Source: DATFVJ01 sp963851085
Lineage (GTDB): Bacteria > Actinomycetota > Actinomycetes > Streptosporangiales > Streptosporangiaceae
Length of the DNA: 64,000 nucleotides
Direction of reading: 5' to 3'
Assembly (NCBI GenBank): GCA_963851085.1
Contig: CAWKNX010000018.1
Span: 248,001-312,000, forward strand
The translations under genes and the position numbers were made by a program. Numbering within the stretch: the stretch's first letter is position 1; each line of letters opens with the position of its first letter. Positions 7,609-17,916 of the stretch are shown here, piece after piece. A model generated the notes under the pieces. That model had not been told where the DNA came from. It did not search any database and saw only the letters and a list, made by a program, of their open reading frames with translations.

Positions 7609-8934
7609 GTGAGCACCTCCGCCCCCCCCGGCGAAACTTTCAGCACTTCCGCACTCGCTTCTGATCCGTATTGCGGTCCGGCATCAACGTCGGGTTCGCC
7701 CGCGCCGGGCCCGTTCGGTTTCGCCACGAAATTGTCCTGCCGTGAGTGCGGCCACACGCGCGACCTCGGGCCCTGGTACGCCTGCGAGGAGTGTTTCGGC
7801 CCGCTCGAGGTGGCCTACGACCTGCCGGTCCTGACCCGCGCGGGCATCGAGTCCGGGCCACCCAACATCTGGCGTTACGCGAACCTGCTCCCGGTGCCCG
7901 CGGAGGTCGCCGCGTCGCCAAACACCGAGCCAGGATGTACCAGGCTCGTACGCGCGGACAACCTTGCCCGGGCGCTCGGCATGCGCCTGCTGTGGGTGAA
8001 GGACGACAGCGGCAACCCGACCCACTCCTTCAAGGACCGCGTGGTGGCAGTGGCGCTCGCCGCCGCGACCACCATGGGCTTCAAGGTGCTCGCGTGCCCG
8101 TCCACCGGCAATCTGGCCAACGCGGTCGCCGCGGCGGCCGCGCGTGCGGGAATCCGCTCCGTCGTGCTTGTGCCCGACGACCTGGAGCAGCAGAAGATCA
8201 TTACGACCGCGGTCTACGGTGGCACGTTCGCGACAGTCGCGGGCAGCTACGACGACATCAACCGGCTCGCGTCGGAACTCGCCGGCGAGCACGAGGACTG
8301 GGCCTTCGTCAATGTCAACGTCCGGCCGTACTACTCGGAAGGGTCCAAGACCCTCGGCTACGAGATCGCCGAGCAACTCGGCTGGCGGCTGCCGGAGCAG
8401 ATCGTGATCCCCGTCGCCTCCGGGTCGCAGCTCACCAAGATCGACAAGGCATTCACCGAGTTCGCCCGGGCTGGACTTGTCGAGGAATCGCCGTACCGGG
8501 TGTACGGGGCGCAGGCGACCGGGTGCGCGCCGGTGGCGGCCGCCTTCAAGGCGGGCCACGATGTGGTCCGGCCCGTCAAGGCGAACACGATCGCCAAGTC
8601 CCTCGCGATCGGCAATCCGGCGGACGGGCCCTACGTGCTCGACGTGACGCGCCGCACCGGCGGCGCGGTCGAGGATGTCAGTGACGACGAGGTCGTGTCA
8701 GGGATCCAGTTGCTGGCCGCCACCGAGGGGATCTTCGCCGAGACCGCGGGCGGGGTCACCGTGGCCTCTTTGCGGAAGCTGCTCGCGGCGGGCCGGCTCG
8801 ACCCTGCCGCGGAGACCGTCGTCATCAACTCGGGCGACGGTCTGAAGACACTCGACGCGGTGGCGCGGGTGGCGCGGCCGACCGCGGCGATCCAACCGTC
8901 GATCGAAGCGTTCAGAGAGGCGGGTTTGGCATGA
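7609..8934 (+). CDS. thrC: Threonine synthase-like PLP enzyme with N-terminal zinc ribbon, under SAM control
   Basis: A 441-residue fold-type II PLP enzyme. After a Ser-rich leader it has a rubredoxin-like ribbon (Cys 44, 47, 59, 62: CRECGH...CEEC), then the catalytic domain with the PLP lysine in NPTHSFKDR (Lys 142), the phosphate-binding PSTGNLANA, and the threonine-synthase C-terminal region. Known family members turn O-phosphohomoserine into threonine. The start is the GTG at 7609; an in-frame GTG at 7570 lies inside the riboswitch. The gene overlaps the CysO-like gene by ATGA. A methionine-pathway riboswitch in front and a sulfur carrier behind suggest that it may instead, or also, make homocysteine from O-phosphohomoserine and the carrier thiocarboxylate. 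That part is inference. Confidence 0.88.
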   Translation: MSTSAPPGETFSTSALASDPYCGPASTSGSPAPGPFGFATKLSCRECGHTRDLGPWYACEECFGPLEVAYDLPVLTRAGIESGPPNIWRYANLLPVPAEVAASPNTEPGCTRLVRADNLARALGMRLLWVKDDSGNPTHSFKDRVVAVALAAATTMGFKVLACPSTGNLANAVAAAAARAGIRSVVLVPDDLEQQKIITTAVYGGTFATVAGSYDDINRLASELAGEHEDWAFVNVNVRPYYSEGSKTLGYEIAEQLGWRLPEQIVIPVASGSQLTKIDKAFTEFARAGLVEESPYRVYGAQATGCAPVAAAFKAGHDVVRPVKANTIAKSLAIGNPADGPYVLDVTRRTGGAVEDVSDDEVVSGIQLLAATEGIFAETAGGVTVASLRKLLAAGRLDPAAETVVINSGDGLKTLDAVARVARPTAAIQPSIEAFREAGLA

Positions 8935-9206
8935 GCGTTTCTGTCCGCGTGCCGACCATCCTGCGCAGTTACACGGGCGGCGCCGCGGAGGTGAGCACCG
9001 AGGCGGGCACCTTGCGTGACGTGCTCGCCGCCCTGGACGCGGCCTATCCCGGCATCGCCGGGCGGATCCTGGACGACAGCGGCCACATCCGACGATTCGT
9101 CAACGTCTACGTCGGTGACGAGGACGTGAGGTTCGCCGCCGGGCTCGACACGCCCGTCCCCACAGGAACACAGGTCTCAGTGATCCCAGCCGTTGCGGGC
9201 GGCTGA
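8931..9206 (+). CDS. cysO: CysO-like ubiquitin-fold sulfur carrier protein (MoaD/ThiS family)
   Basis: This 91-residue beta-grasp protein ends PAVAGG, the exposed Gly-Gly tail that is adenylated by a MoeZ-type enzyme and turned into a thiocarboxylate. The stretches VPTILRSYTGG, IRRFVNVYVGDEDVRFAAGL and VSVIPAVAGG closely resemble what I recall of mycobacterial CysO, which hands sulfide to CysM to make cysteine from O-phosphoserine. Here the partner is not CysM but the upstream ThrC-like enzyme, with ATGA overlap pointing to translational coupling. No Mec protease, CysM or MoeZ lies in the window. It could be a MoaD, but the CysO similarity is stronger. Confidence 0.88.
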   Translation: MSVSVRVPTILRSYTGGAAEVSTEAGTLRDVLAALDAAYPGIAGRILDDSGHIRRFVNVYVGDEDVRFAAGLDTPVPTGTQVSVIPAVAGG

Positions 9207-9412
9207 GGTGGCCGGGCCGTGATGATACCACTTGATAACGTTGTCGCAAATTGCTGAGCTGTTCATGTGATTACGCGGGTAACGGATGCGCAACGCTTGC
9301 TGTTGGAGGTATGGTCGTCGCGGTCGCCGACCGCTGGCCGGTAGCGATCGACGGGCTCCGCGGTTGCCTGGGCGGGGCTCGAGGCCCGAGCGCAGTTAGG
9401 GAGTTGTTTGTA

Positions 9413-9613
9413 ATGCCGCAGGGCACCGTCAAGTGGTTCAACGCGGACAAAGGCTACGGCTTTATCGCGGTCGACGGTGGCAGGGACGTGTTCGTGCATT
9501 TCTCGGCGATCCAGTCGGATGGCTACCGCACCCTCGAAGAGGGCCAGCGGGTCGAGTTCGAGATCACGCAGAGCGACCGGGGTCCGCAGGCAGAGGCTGT
9601 CCGCGCCCTCTAA
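9413..9613 (+). CDS. Cold shock protein (CspA family)
   Basis: A 66-residue single cold-shock domain with both RNA-binding motifs, KGYGFI (RNP1) and VFVHFSAI (RNP2), starting MPQGTVKWFN. It acts as a cytoplasmic RNA chaperone. The ATG at 9413 follows AGGGAG by about 9 bases. The 206 bp in front hold no gene and should be the promoter and 5' leader. A strong hairpin terminator follows. Its place between thrC/cysO and groEL matches a gene order I recall from Streptomyces. Confidence 0.95.
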   Translation: MPQGTVKWFNADKGYGFIAVDGGRDVFVHFSAIQSDGYRTLEEGQRVEFEITQSDRGPQAEAVRAL

Positions 9614-9631
9614 ACGTTCTGTCACGTTCGC

Positions 9632-9665
9632 CGGATGACCCGGCCCTGAAAATGGGGCCGGGTCA
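9632..9665 (+). terminator. Hairpin terminator after the cold-shock gene
   Basis: A 13 bp perfect stem (GATGACCCGGCCC paired with GGGCCGGGTCATC) around an 8-base loop, 18 bp past the stop codon. There is no U-tract, as is common in actinobacteria. Confidence 0.85.
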
Positions 9666-9873
9666 TCTCATTCCCGGGACTGGTCGGCCCCAGCCGCCCC
9701 GTACGGGCAGGCAAAACGTCGCGTGACGGCGGGGCGCGGCCTGGGGGCGGGCGCCGCCCGATGCCGTCGGCCCGGAACTTGCTGGCGGCCGTGCGCCATG
9801 CGGCGCACAGCGCACGCCACACGGCACCGCCGAACCACTCGCGGGCGGTGCGCGTGCGCAGATGCTGCCCCGG

Positions 9874-9900
9874 CTTGCACTCTCGACCCGAGAGTGCTAA
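9874..9900. promoter_or_regulatory. CIRCE element 1 (HrcA operator)
   Basis: CTTGCACTC, 9 bases, GAGTGCTAA: one mismatch region in the left arm from the consensus TTAGCACTC-N9-GAGTGCTAA. It lies 169 bp upstream of groEL. HrcA bound here should repress groEL until heat shock. Confidence 0.93.
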
Positions 9901-9908
9901 ACAGGTCG

Positions 9909-9935
9909 TTGGCACTCTCACCCTGAGAGTGATAA
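9909..9935. promoter_or_regulatory. CIRCE element 2 (HrcA operator)
   Basis: TTGGCACTC, 9 bases, GAGTGATAA. It is centred 35 bp after the first element, so two HrcA dimers could bind on nearby faces. The spacing of two copies suggests tight repression of groEL. Confidence 0.92.
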
Positions 9936-10068
9936 CACGTTACGGCGGGATCGGGGCGATGAGGCCCGGGCACGTGGCCGGGAAGGGACCGGCTGCGGAC
10001 CGAGCCGTCCGTCGCGGGCATCGGCTCGGTCTGCGCACGCCACAAAGAGTTCCGGAGGACTGGAGCCT

Positions 10069-11691
<1,623 letters not shown>

Positions 11692-11719
11692 CCAAGTCCG
11701 GCCTTTTCAGCACGTAGGG

Positions 11720-11748
11720 AGGGTGGTCCCGCGCCGCGGGACCACCCT
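11720..11748 (+). terminator. Hairpin terminator after groEL
   Basis: A 14 bp perfect stem (AGGGTGGTCCCGCG with its complement) and almost no loop, 29 bp after the groEL stop. Confidence 0.85.
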
Positions 11749-11780
11749 CCGCGCGAGTCACGCCCGCCAGTCCTGGGAAT

Positions 11781-12194
11781 GTGGTAACCGTGGAGACCGT
11801 CCCGGTGAATCCTCCTGCGGCGTCTCCGCACGGGGGCGAGGCTCCAGAACGCGAACGTTGGCAGGTATCGCCCACAGTGCCGGCCGTCGGCGTCGGGCTA
11901 CTCGCGTTGCTCTGGCTGCTGTCGGCGTTCGACGGCTGGGCAGCGGCGGCGTTCTGCTCGGACCGGGGGCTTGGCAGTAGCTGCCACGCGCACGTGGCCG
12001 CCGCGGTACGCCCTTCTGTCGTGCCCGCTGCGATAGCCGCGGCGCTGGCCGCCGCCGCACTCGTGGCATCCCTGGCGACGCAATCCGCCCCATCCGCGCG
12101 CACCGCACGGATGGGGCTGCTCGCCACGTCCGCGATGTGCTGGGTTATCGCCCTCGCGGTGGTCTTCGTGGCCGGCCAGGCGGCCGCGGGCTGA
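11781..12194 (+). CDS. Small integral membrane protein, unknown function
   Basis: A 137-residue protein with an N-terminal Pro/Glu-rich cytoplasmic segment, then three predicted membrane helices (about residues 33-53, 78-96 and 110-132). Two Cys (in AAFCSDRG and GSSCHAH) sit in the first extracytoplasmic loop and could form a disulfide. I do not recognise a family. The start is the GTG at 11781; another GTG at 11790 is possible. It is convergent with the XPB helicase gene and follows the groEL terminator, so it has its own promoter. Confidence 0.6.
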   Translation: MVTVETVPVNPPAASPHGGEAPERERWQVSPTVPAVGVGLLALLWLLSAFDGWAAAAFCSDRGLGSSCHAHVAAAVRPSVVPAAIAAALAAAALVASLATQSAPSARTARMGLLATSAMCWVIALAVVFVAGQAAAG

Positions 12195-12221
12195 TCTGGT
12201 GGCCGGACCGCCGCGGCGAGC

Positions 12222-13874
12222 TCAGGTTCCCTCGCCTGCCAGCAGGTCCGCGGCGTCGATGATCTCGTACGCGTATCCCTGTTCGGCAAGGAAGCGCTGG
12301 CGGTGACCGGCGTAGTCGGCGTCGAGCGTGTCACGGGAGACGACGGCGTAGAACCGGGCGCGGCCACCGGCCTGCTTGGGCCGCAGGATCCGGCCCAGCC
12401 GTTGGGCTTCTTCCTGCCGTGACCCGAACGTGCCGGAAACTTGAATCGCCACGGCCGCCTCCGGCAGGTCGACAGAGAAGTTCGCGACCTTCGACACGAC
12501 GAGCGTGGTGACGTGCCCGGCGCGGAAATCGGCGAACAGCCGTTCACGCTCGGCGACTTTCGTCTCACCCTTGATGACAGGCGCGCCGAGGCGCGCGCCG
12601 AGCTCGTCGAGCTGGGCGATGTACTGGCCGATCACAAGCACCCGCTCGCCGTGGTGCCGGTCGGCGAGATGCTCGACCACGGCGGTTTTCGCTGGCGTGG
12701 TGGAACAGATCCGGTACCGGTCACCTGGTTCGGCGGTCGCGTAGCCGATCCGCTCGGCGGTCGGCAGGGTCACCCGCACCTCGATGCAGTCGGCGGGCGC
12801 GATCCAGCCCTGGGCTTCCATTTCCTTCCACGGCGCGTCATAGCGTTTTGGGCCGATAAGTGAGAAGACGTCGCCCTGCCGGCCATCTTCGCGGACCAGC
12901 GTGGCGGTCAGCCCGAGCCGTCGCCTGGCCTGAAGATCCGCCGTCATGCGGAAGACAGGCGCTGGCAGCAGGTGAACCTCGTCGTAGATGATTAAGCCCC
13001 AGTCCCGTGCCTCGAACAGCTCGAGGTGGGTGAAGGCGCCGCCGCGCCGAGTGGTCATGATCTGGTACGTGGCGATGGTAACGGGCCTGACCTGCTTGCG
13101 GATCCCGCTGTACTCACCGATCTCGTCCTCGGTCAGGCTGGTGCGGCGCAGCAGTTCGGCCCGCCACTGGTGGGCGGCGACCGCGTTCGTGACCAGGACG
13201 AGCGTCGTGCTGCCGGCCAGCGCCATCGCGGCGGTCCCGACGATCGTCTTGCCCGCGCCGCAGGGCAGCACGACCACACCGGAACCGCCGTGCCAGAAAG
13301 CCTCCGCGGCCTCCCGCTGGTAGGGCCGGACATCCCAGTCGTCTGCCGTCAGGGCGATCTCGTGCCGCTCGCCGTCCACGTAGCCGGCCAGGTCCGCGGC
13401 CGGCCAGCCGAGTTTGAGCAGCACCTGCTTGAGCCGGCCGCGCTCGCTCGGGTGCACGGCCACCGTGTCGGGGTCGATCCGTGGCCCGGTCAGCGGCGCG
13501 ACCTTCTTGCTGCGCAGCACCTCCTCGAGCACGGCGCGATCGAGCGCGGAGAGCACAAGCCCGTGTGCGGGATGGCTGTGCAGTTGCAGCCGCCCATAAC
13601 GGCCCATCGTCTCGGCGACGTCGACGAGCAGCGAGTGCGGGACCGGATAGCGCGAATAGCTCAGCAGCGCATCCACGACCTGCTCGGCGTCGTGGCCGGC
13701 CGCGCGTGCATTCCACAACGCGAGCGGGGTGACCCGGTAGGTGTGCACGTGCTCCGGAGCGCGCTCGAGTTCGGCGAACGGCGCGATCGCCTTGCGGCAG
13801 TCAGCGGCGAGCTCATGGCCGGCCTCAAGTAGCAGGGTCTTGTCCGACTGGACGATCAGCGGCCCGTCAGTCAA
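12222..13874 (-). CDS. XPB/Ssl2-type DNA repair helicase (SF2)
   Basis: A 550-residue bacterial XPB homologue, an ATP-driven 3'-5' DNA translocase. An N-terminal XPB domain (about residues 1-150) is followed by helicase motifs: VLPCGAGKTI (Walker A), IIYDEVHLLPA (DEVH box), LTATLVREDGR, GQYIAQLDELG, and QEEAQRLGRILRP (motif VI). The C-terminal DADYAGHRQRFLAEQGY is typical of the bacterial group. I choose the TTG at 13874 (LTDGPLIVQSDKTLLLE), which matches the family start and follows GGGAGGGAGGG. The upstream reading frame to 14054 looks like leader. The frameshifted helicase-associated gene lies directly upstream, an arrangement expected for actinobacteria. Confidence 0.95.
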   Translation of the reverse strand: MTDGPLIVQSDKTLLLEAGHELAADCRKAIAPFAELERAPEHVHTYRVTPLALWNARAAGHDAEQVVDALLSYSRYPVPHSLLVDVAETMGRYGRLQLHSHPAHGLVLSALDRAVLEEVLRSKKVAPLTGPRIDPDTVAVHPSERGRLKQVLLKLGWPAADLAGYVDGERHEIALTADDWDVRPYQREAAEAFWHGGSGVVVLPCGAGKTIVGTAAMALAGSTTLVLVTNAVAAHQWRAELLRRTSLTEDEIGEYSGIRKQVRPVTIATYQIMTTRRGGAFTHLELFEARDWGLIIYDEVHLLPAPVFRMTADLQARRRLGLTATLVREDGRQGDVFSLIGPKRYDAPWKEMEAQGWIAPADCIEVRVTLPTAERIGYATAEPGDRYRICSTTPAKTAVVEHLADRHHGERVLVIGQYIAQLDELGARLGAPVIKGETKVAERERLFADFRAGHVTTLVVSKVANFSVDLPEAAVAIQVSGTFGSRQEEAQRLGRILRPKQAGGRARFYAVVSRDTLDADYAGHRQRFLAEQGYAYEIIDAADLLAGEGT

Positions 13875-14088
13875 CCCCGGTCCCTCCCTCCCATCGTCCG
13901 CCACGCCCCCGTGGCAGGACTCCGGAGGCCATCCCACGGGTGGGATGCCCCGCCCCCGGGCAACTCTGCACCCCCGGCGGGCCGCGCGCGGGCAAATGAC
14001 ACGACAAGGTCCCATACGGCCGCGCTCGGGTGGCACTTGACGGCGCGGGATCAAGGGCCGCGGGCGTCAGGCGGGGCGCGGCTGAGCC

Positions 14089-15864
14089 TCAGGTACCGTC
14101 GGCGCGCAGCACGCGGACCGCGGCGAGCGCCCGCTCCTCGGCGGGCCATGGCGGGCTCGGCTCCAGCGGATCGGCTGTGTACGCCACACCGTACCTGCTC
14201 GCGCGGTCCTCGGCGCGCCTGGACGCCGCGGCCGTGATCTCCACGGTGCCGTCCGCCGACTCGGCCGCTGGTGCGTAGCCAAGTCGGCGCAGCACCGCGA
14301 GCACATCGCCGCGCCGGGACGCGGAGACGAGCACCGTGGGTGCGAGCAGCCGCAGCCGCAGCGCGGCGGCGCGGCGATCAGCGGCGATCTCCGCGGCGAG
14401 AGCGGGATCCTCGCAACGGACATAGGCCGCCGCGGTGCCGACACGGATCCGGCCGTGCCTGCGCGCGATGTCCTCGATCAGGTAGCGCAACGGCTGCGGG
14501 ATCGGCGTGGGTGAGCGTTCCCCCAGCATGGCAAGCAGCCCCTCGCCTGTTCGGCCAGCGTCCATCGCCCGGCGCACCGAGCCGGCGGAGAACCGGTACA
14601 CCGTGGCACCGCCGGTGGATTCCACGTCGGCCGCGAGCGAGAGCTCACGGGCCAGGCCGGCCGTCAGCGGGCCAGGTGCCACTGCCGTCAGGTCTGCCTG
14701 GAGCAGCACATGGCCGACAGGTTCGGGCAGAATCCGCGCGAGCGCGGCACCGGCCCCGGTGATCCCGCCGGAAACCGCCGCGCGGCCGTGTGCGGCCAGC
14801 CCGCCCAGCCCGGTCAGGCCGAGCAGCGCCGCTTCCCGCATCGCGGTCCGGGCCAGCATCGCCTGCGACGCTTGCGGCCTGCGCGGCCACAGCCACGTGC
14901 AGCCGGCGCAGCATCGCGCTCTCAGCCACCGACATTCCAGGCGGAGCCGTGGCCAGCTCGGCAAGCACGCGGGCGCGCACCCGCGGAGCGTCCATCCGGT
15001 CGAGACCCGCACCGAGGGCGTTGAGCAGCCGGCCGCCTTCGTCCCGGCTGCCGACAAGGCCGGGCAGCCTCGTCGTGGCAAGCCACGCGCTCACGAGCGC
15101 CGCCCAGCGGTCCGCATGGGCGCTGTCCAGCCAGCCGTCGAACGCGCGTGTGGGCAGCCACTCACCGTCGGTCCAACTGGACGCCGCGAGCAGCCCTGCC
15201 GCCCGCGCGACCTCGGTGAACAGCGCGGCCGCGGCAAGGTCCAGATCAGCGCAGGCGGCCGCCTTGCGCAGCTCGCGTATCCCGAGCCCGCCCGAGCGCA
15301 GCACCGGAGGCGGTGCCTCGGCCCAGCGGCTCAGCAGGTTCTCCACGCATCGCAGCGCGTTCAGCGCCGCAGCGGCCGCCGCCTGGTCCACCTCGCGCAA
15401 GCCGTTAAGGATCCCATCGAGTGCCGGCGGCTCGGGTGAGAGCCGGCCGGGCCGGCCGGAACGCGTGGCTCGCTGATGACGGCGCGCAAGCCGGGCGAGG
15501 GCCGGAAGCCGCCGCCCGTGTGCCAGGTGAGGGCGCGTGCGCGCAGCGCCGCCAGGCAGCGGCCCAATGGCACGGCCGGCGTGCCGAGCACCTGTTCGAG
15601 CCGGTCGGCAGGCACCGGGGACGGCAGCGCGAGCAGCACCTCGAGGACCTGCAACGAGAACCGGTCGAGGTCGTCGAGGGCGCGTTCAAGCGACAGCCGT
15701 CGGGCGGCACGTGACGCGAGCGCGTCGATGCCGGCCGGTACGGGGGTAACCAGGTCGGGACGGGCGGCGAACAGCGCGGCGAGTTCCGCGTCGCTGCGCT
15801 CGCGGAGCCAGGTCTCGAACGCGCCTCCGCCCGGATCCCGCCCGTTGCCGTTCACCCGATTCAC
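14089..15864 (-). pseudogene. XPB-partner helicase-associated domain protein, broken by two compensating frameshifts
   Basis: The protein, about 591 residues if repaired, resembles the actinobacterial helicase C-terminal/XPB N-terminal-like domain proteins usually found beside the XPB helicase. The N-terminal part (FETWLRERSDAELAALFAARPD onward) and the C-terminal part (MLARTAMREAALLGL to VRVLRADGT) share one frame, but the middle (about 14875-15450) is in another. The first break is in a GGCCCGGCC tract near 15449-15451, where one added C restores the frame (VPAGPGRLSPEPPALDG). The second is near 14872, where one base must be removed from GCAAGC (AAQAAASQAMLART). As written the middle is lost. 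Start uncertain: GTG 15864 or ATG 15895. Confidence 0.72.
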
Positions 15865-15918
15865 AGTACTGCGACGTTCGGCAGCAATAACCATGGCTGA
15901 TTCGGGCACTATCGGCGC

Positions 15919-17310
15919 ATGAGCGCGCGCAGCGAGCAGATCGTGCTCGACTATCTGAGCCGCGCTGCGGATGCGGCGCACGGCACCTTGCGCTCGGACG
16001 AACGGATGCGGTTCATCGCCAGGCTCCGGGTTTCCATCGAGCAGCAGCGGCGCGCGGCAGGCGCGGTCGAACCAGCGGATGTGCGGCGCGTTCTCGCGAG
16101 TTTCGGCGACCCCGGGGCCCTGGCCGAGCGCGAACGCCGGAGAATCGAGGAGGTGAAGGCGGCCGCCCCGGCTGCCAACGGGGGCGGCGCGCCGGACCCG
16201 GCGCAGATTGCGGTCGCGCCAGGCGCAGTTGGACGGGGCGCGGCCGGCCAGTTCGCTGCTGAACAGGGCAGGGCCGAACAGAGCGGGACTGGACAGAACC
16301 GGGCCGAGCGGGATCGGCCCGAGCAGGACCGGGCCGAGCAGGACGGGCCCGAGCAGGACCGGGCCGAGCAGGACCGGGCCGAGCAGGACCGGGCCGAGCA
16401 GGACCGGGCCGAGCAGGACCGGGCCGAGCAGGACGGGCCCGAGCAGGACCGGGCCGAGCAGGATGGGGCCGGGCAGGCCGGACCTGAGCTGGGTGGGGCT
16501 GAGCAGGGCTCTGTCGCGCTCGGCTCCGGCACGCCGGGCGCGGCCAAGCCGGGCGCGGGCAGGCCGCCAGAACCCACATCCCCATCGCGTCGGCTTCACC
16601 GGGACGGCGAGGGTGAGCCCACCGCCGAATCGGCCGCACCACAAGGCCGCGTTCCTGGCCACGTCCCGGGCCGGGGCGCGGTGCGCCAGGCAAGGGTGGA
16701 AGCGGCTGATCAGGAGGCCAGGCCGCCCCAGCCGCTGAAAGCCCCTACCCGGCGGGGAACTGCCGGTCGGCAGGGCGGCGACTCCGCGGGTGGGGCTAGC
16801 CGGGCCGCCCAGCGGCACCCGATGCGGCGGCCGGGGCGGGCAGGTGAGCGGCACGGCCCGGTTCCTCTGGGCGGGTCACCCGTCCGGGCGGTCCCGCAGC
16901 TAGCGTTCGACCCGATGGCGGTCGTCCGCAGATACCCACGTGAAATGTTCTCGCTGCTTCTGCTCGGCGTGGGCGGCCTGTTGTTACCGTTCCCGCTGTG
17001 GCTGATCGGTGCGGTGATCGGCTTGACGTCGCGGGTCTGGGGCACCGGAGACAAGTTCATCGGGATCGCCGGGCCGCTCGTCGTCGCCGTGGCCGGGGTG
17101 GGCTTGATCGGTGCGCTGAATAAGAACCCAAGTATCGCGGTGGACCTGCACGCGTATGTCGCCGCCGCCCGCGCGGACGCGTCGCTCCTACTGCGGATCG
17201 GCGCGGCGGGTGGCGCTGTCTACCTGTTGGCCAGGCTGCCGCGCGGTGGCCGGTCGCGCCGCTCCCGTCGGTCAGCCGATCGGCGACGCGACCTGCTCGG
17301 CCGGGGCTGA
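15919..17310 (+). CDS. Repeat-rich membrane protein with N-terminal HAAS-like domain
   Basis: A 463-residue protein in three parts. Residues 1-75 form a helical domain (YLSRAADAAHG...RRVLASFGDPGALAE) like the HAAS signalling domain found with PadR regulators. Residues about 85-330 are disordered and include ten tandem five-residue repeats of the EQDRA type. Residues about 345-440 hold three hydrophobic helices followed by an Arg-rich tail. The function is unknown; a membrane-bound adaptor or anti-sigma-like role is a guess. The ATG at 15919 is 54 bp from the divergent helicase-associated gene. Length may vary between strains because the repeats are in frame and identical at DNA level. Confidence 0.7.
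   Translation: MSARSEQIVLDYLSRAADAAHGTLRSDERMRFIARLRVSIEQQRRAAGAVEPADVRRVLASFGDPGALAERERRRIEEVKAAAPAANGGGAPDPAQIAVAPGAVGRGAAGQFAAEQGRAEQSGTGQNRAERDRPEQDRAEQDGPEQDRAEQDRAEQDRAEQDRAEQDRAEQDGPEQDRAEQDGAGQAGPELGGAEQGSVALGSGTPGAAKPGAGRPPEPTSPSRRLHRDGEGEPTAESAAPQGRVPGHVPGRGAVRQARVEAADQEARPPQPLKAPTRRGTAGRQGGDSAGGASRAAQRHPMRRPGRAGERHGPVPLGGSPVRAVPQLAFDPMAVVRRYPREMFSLLLLGVGGLLLPFPLWLIGAVIGLTSRVWGTGDKFIGIAGPLVVAVAGVGLIGALNKNPSIAVDLHAYVAAARADASLLLRIGAAGGAVYLLARLPRGGRSRRSRRSADRRRDLLGRG
16321..16470. repeat. Ten 15 bp tandem repeats inside the HAAS-like gene
   Basis: The unit GAGCAGGACCGGGCC is repeated ten times with few changes, coding for EQDRA or EQDGP. A multiple of three keeps the frame open on both strands, so long antisense frames across it are artefacts. 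Confidence 0.92.
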
Positions 17311-17916
17311 CGTCTCGTGCTCAGGCAGCAGCCCGAGCGCGAGCCTCGTCCACGCCGCGACGAAGCGTGGTTCGGTAACGCGTCCCGGCGGCGCACCGAG
17401 CTGCGTGGTGGTGAGCCAGTAGTTGACGACCGCACCGCCAAGGACCGCGGCGACGGCCGGCCAGTCGACGTCCGCATCGGCGAATTCGGGCTGCCGGCCG
17501 CCCCACGTGATCATGACCTCATACAGCGGCTGTACCAGATCATCACGGAACTCATCGACAAGGTGCGGGAACTGATCCAGGTCACGGAAGATCACCCGGA
17601 TCAAGTTGGCCTCTTCCGTCATCTTGGCCAGGCCGAGCTTGCACAGGTAGCGAAGACGATCAGGCAGTGGGGTCAGCTGGGCCGAGGTGACCGAACGCTT
17701 GGTCGCCTCGATCTGGTCCGTGGTGCGCGCCGCGTGGGTGCGGATCGCCGCGGCCATTACCTCTTCCTTGGACCTGAAATGGCGGTACAGCCCACCGGCG
17801 CCTGGCGAAAGCCCCGCGGCCGCCTCGATTTCCGCGACCGCGGTAGCGGAGTACCCCTTCTCGGCGAACAGGCGGAGCGCCTCGTCGATTATCCGTTCGC
17901 GCGTCGACCTCGTCAT
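17272..17916 (-). CDS. TetR-family transcriptional regulator
   Basis: A 214-residue repressor. Residues 3-60 are a standard TetR helix-turn-helix domain (RERIIDEALRLFAEKGYSATAVAEIEAAAG region, then GGLYRHFRSKEEV). The rest is a ligand-binding domain of unknown ligand, with a hydrophobic stretch AVAAVLGGAVVNYWL. The ATG at 17916 follows GGGGGAGG closely. It is convergent with the HAAS-like gene and has an 826 bp gap upstream, so no obvious target lies beside it; self-regulation is likely. Confidence 0.92.
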   Translation of the reverse strand: MTRSTRERIIDEALRLFAEKGYSATAVAEIEAAAGLSPGAGGLYRHFRSKEEVMAAAIRTHAARTTDQIEATKRSVTSAQLTPLPDRLRYLCKLGLAKMTEEANLIRVIFRDLDQFPHLVDEFRDDLVQPLYEVMITWGGRQPEFADADVDWPAVAAVLGGAVVNYWLTTTQLGAPPGRVTEPRFVAAWTRLALGLLPEHETSAPAEQVASPIG

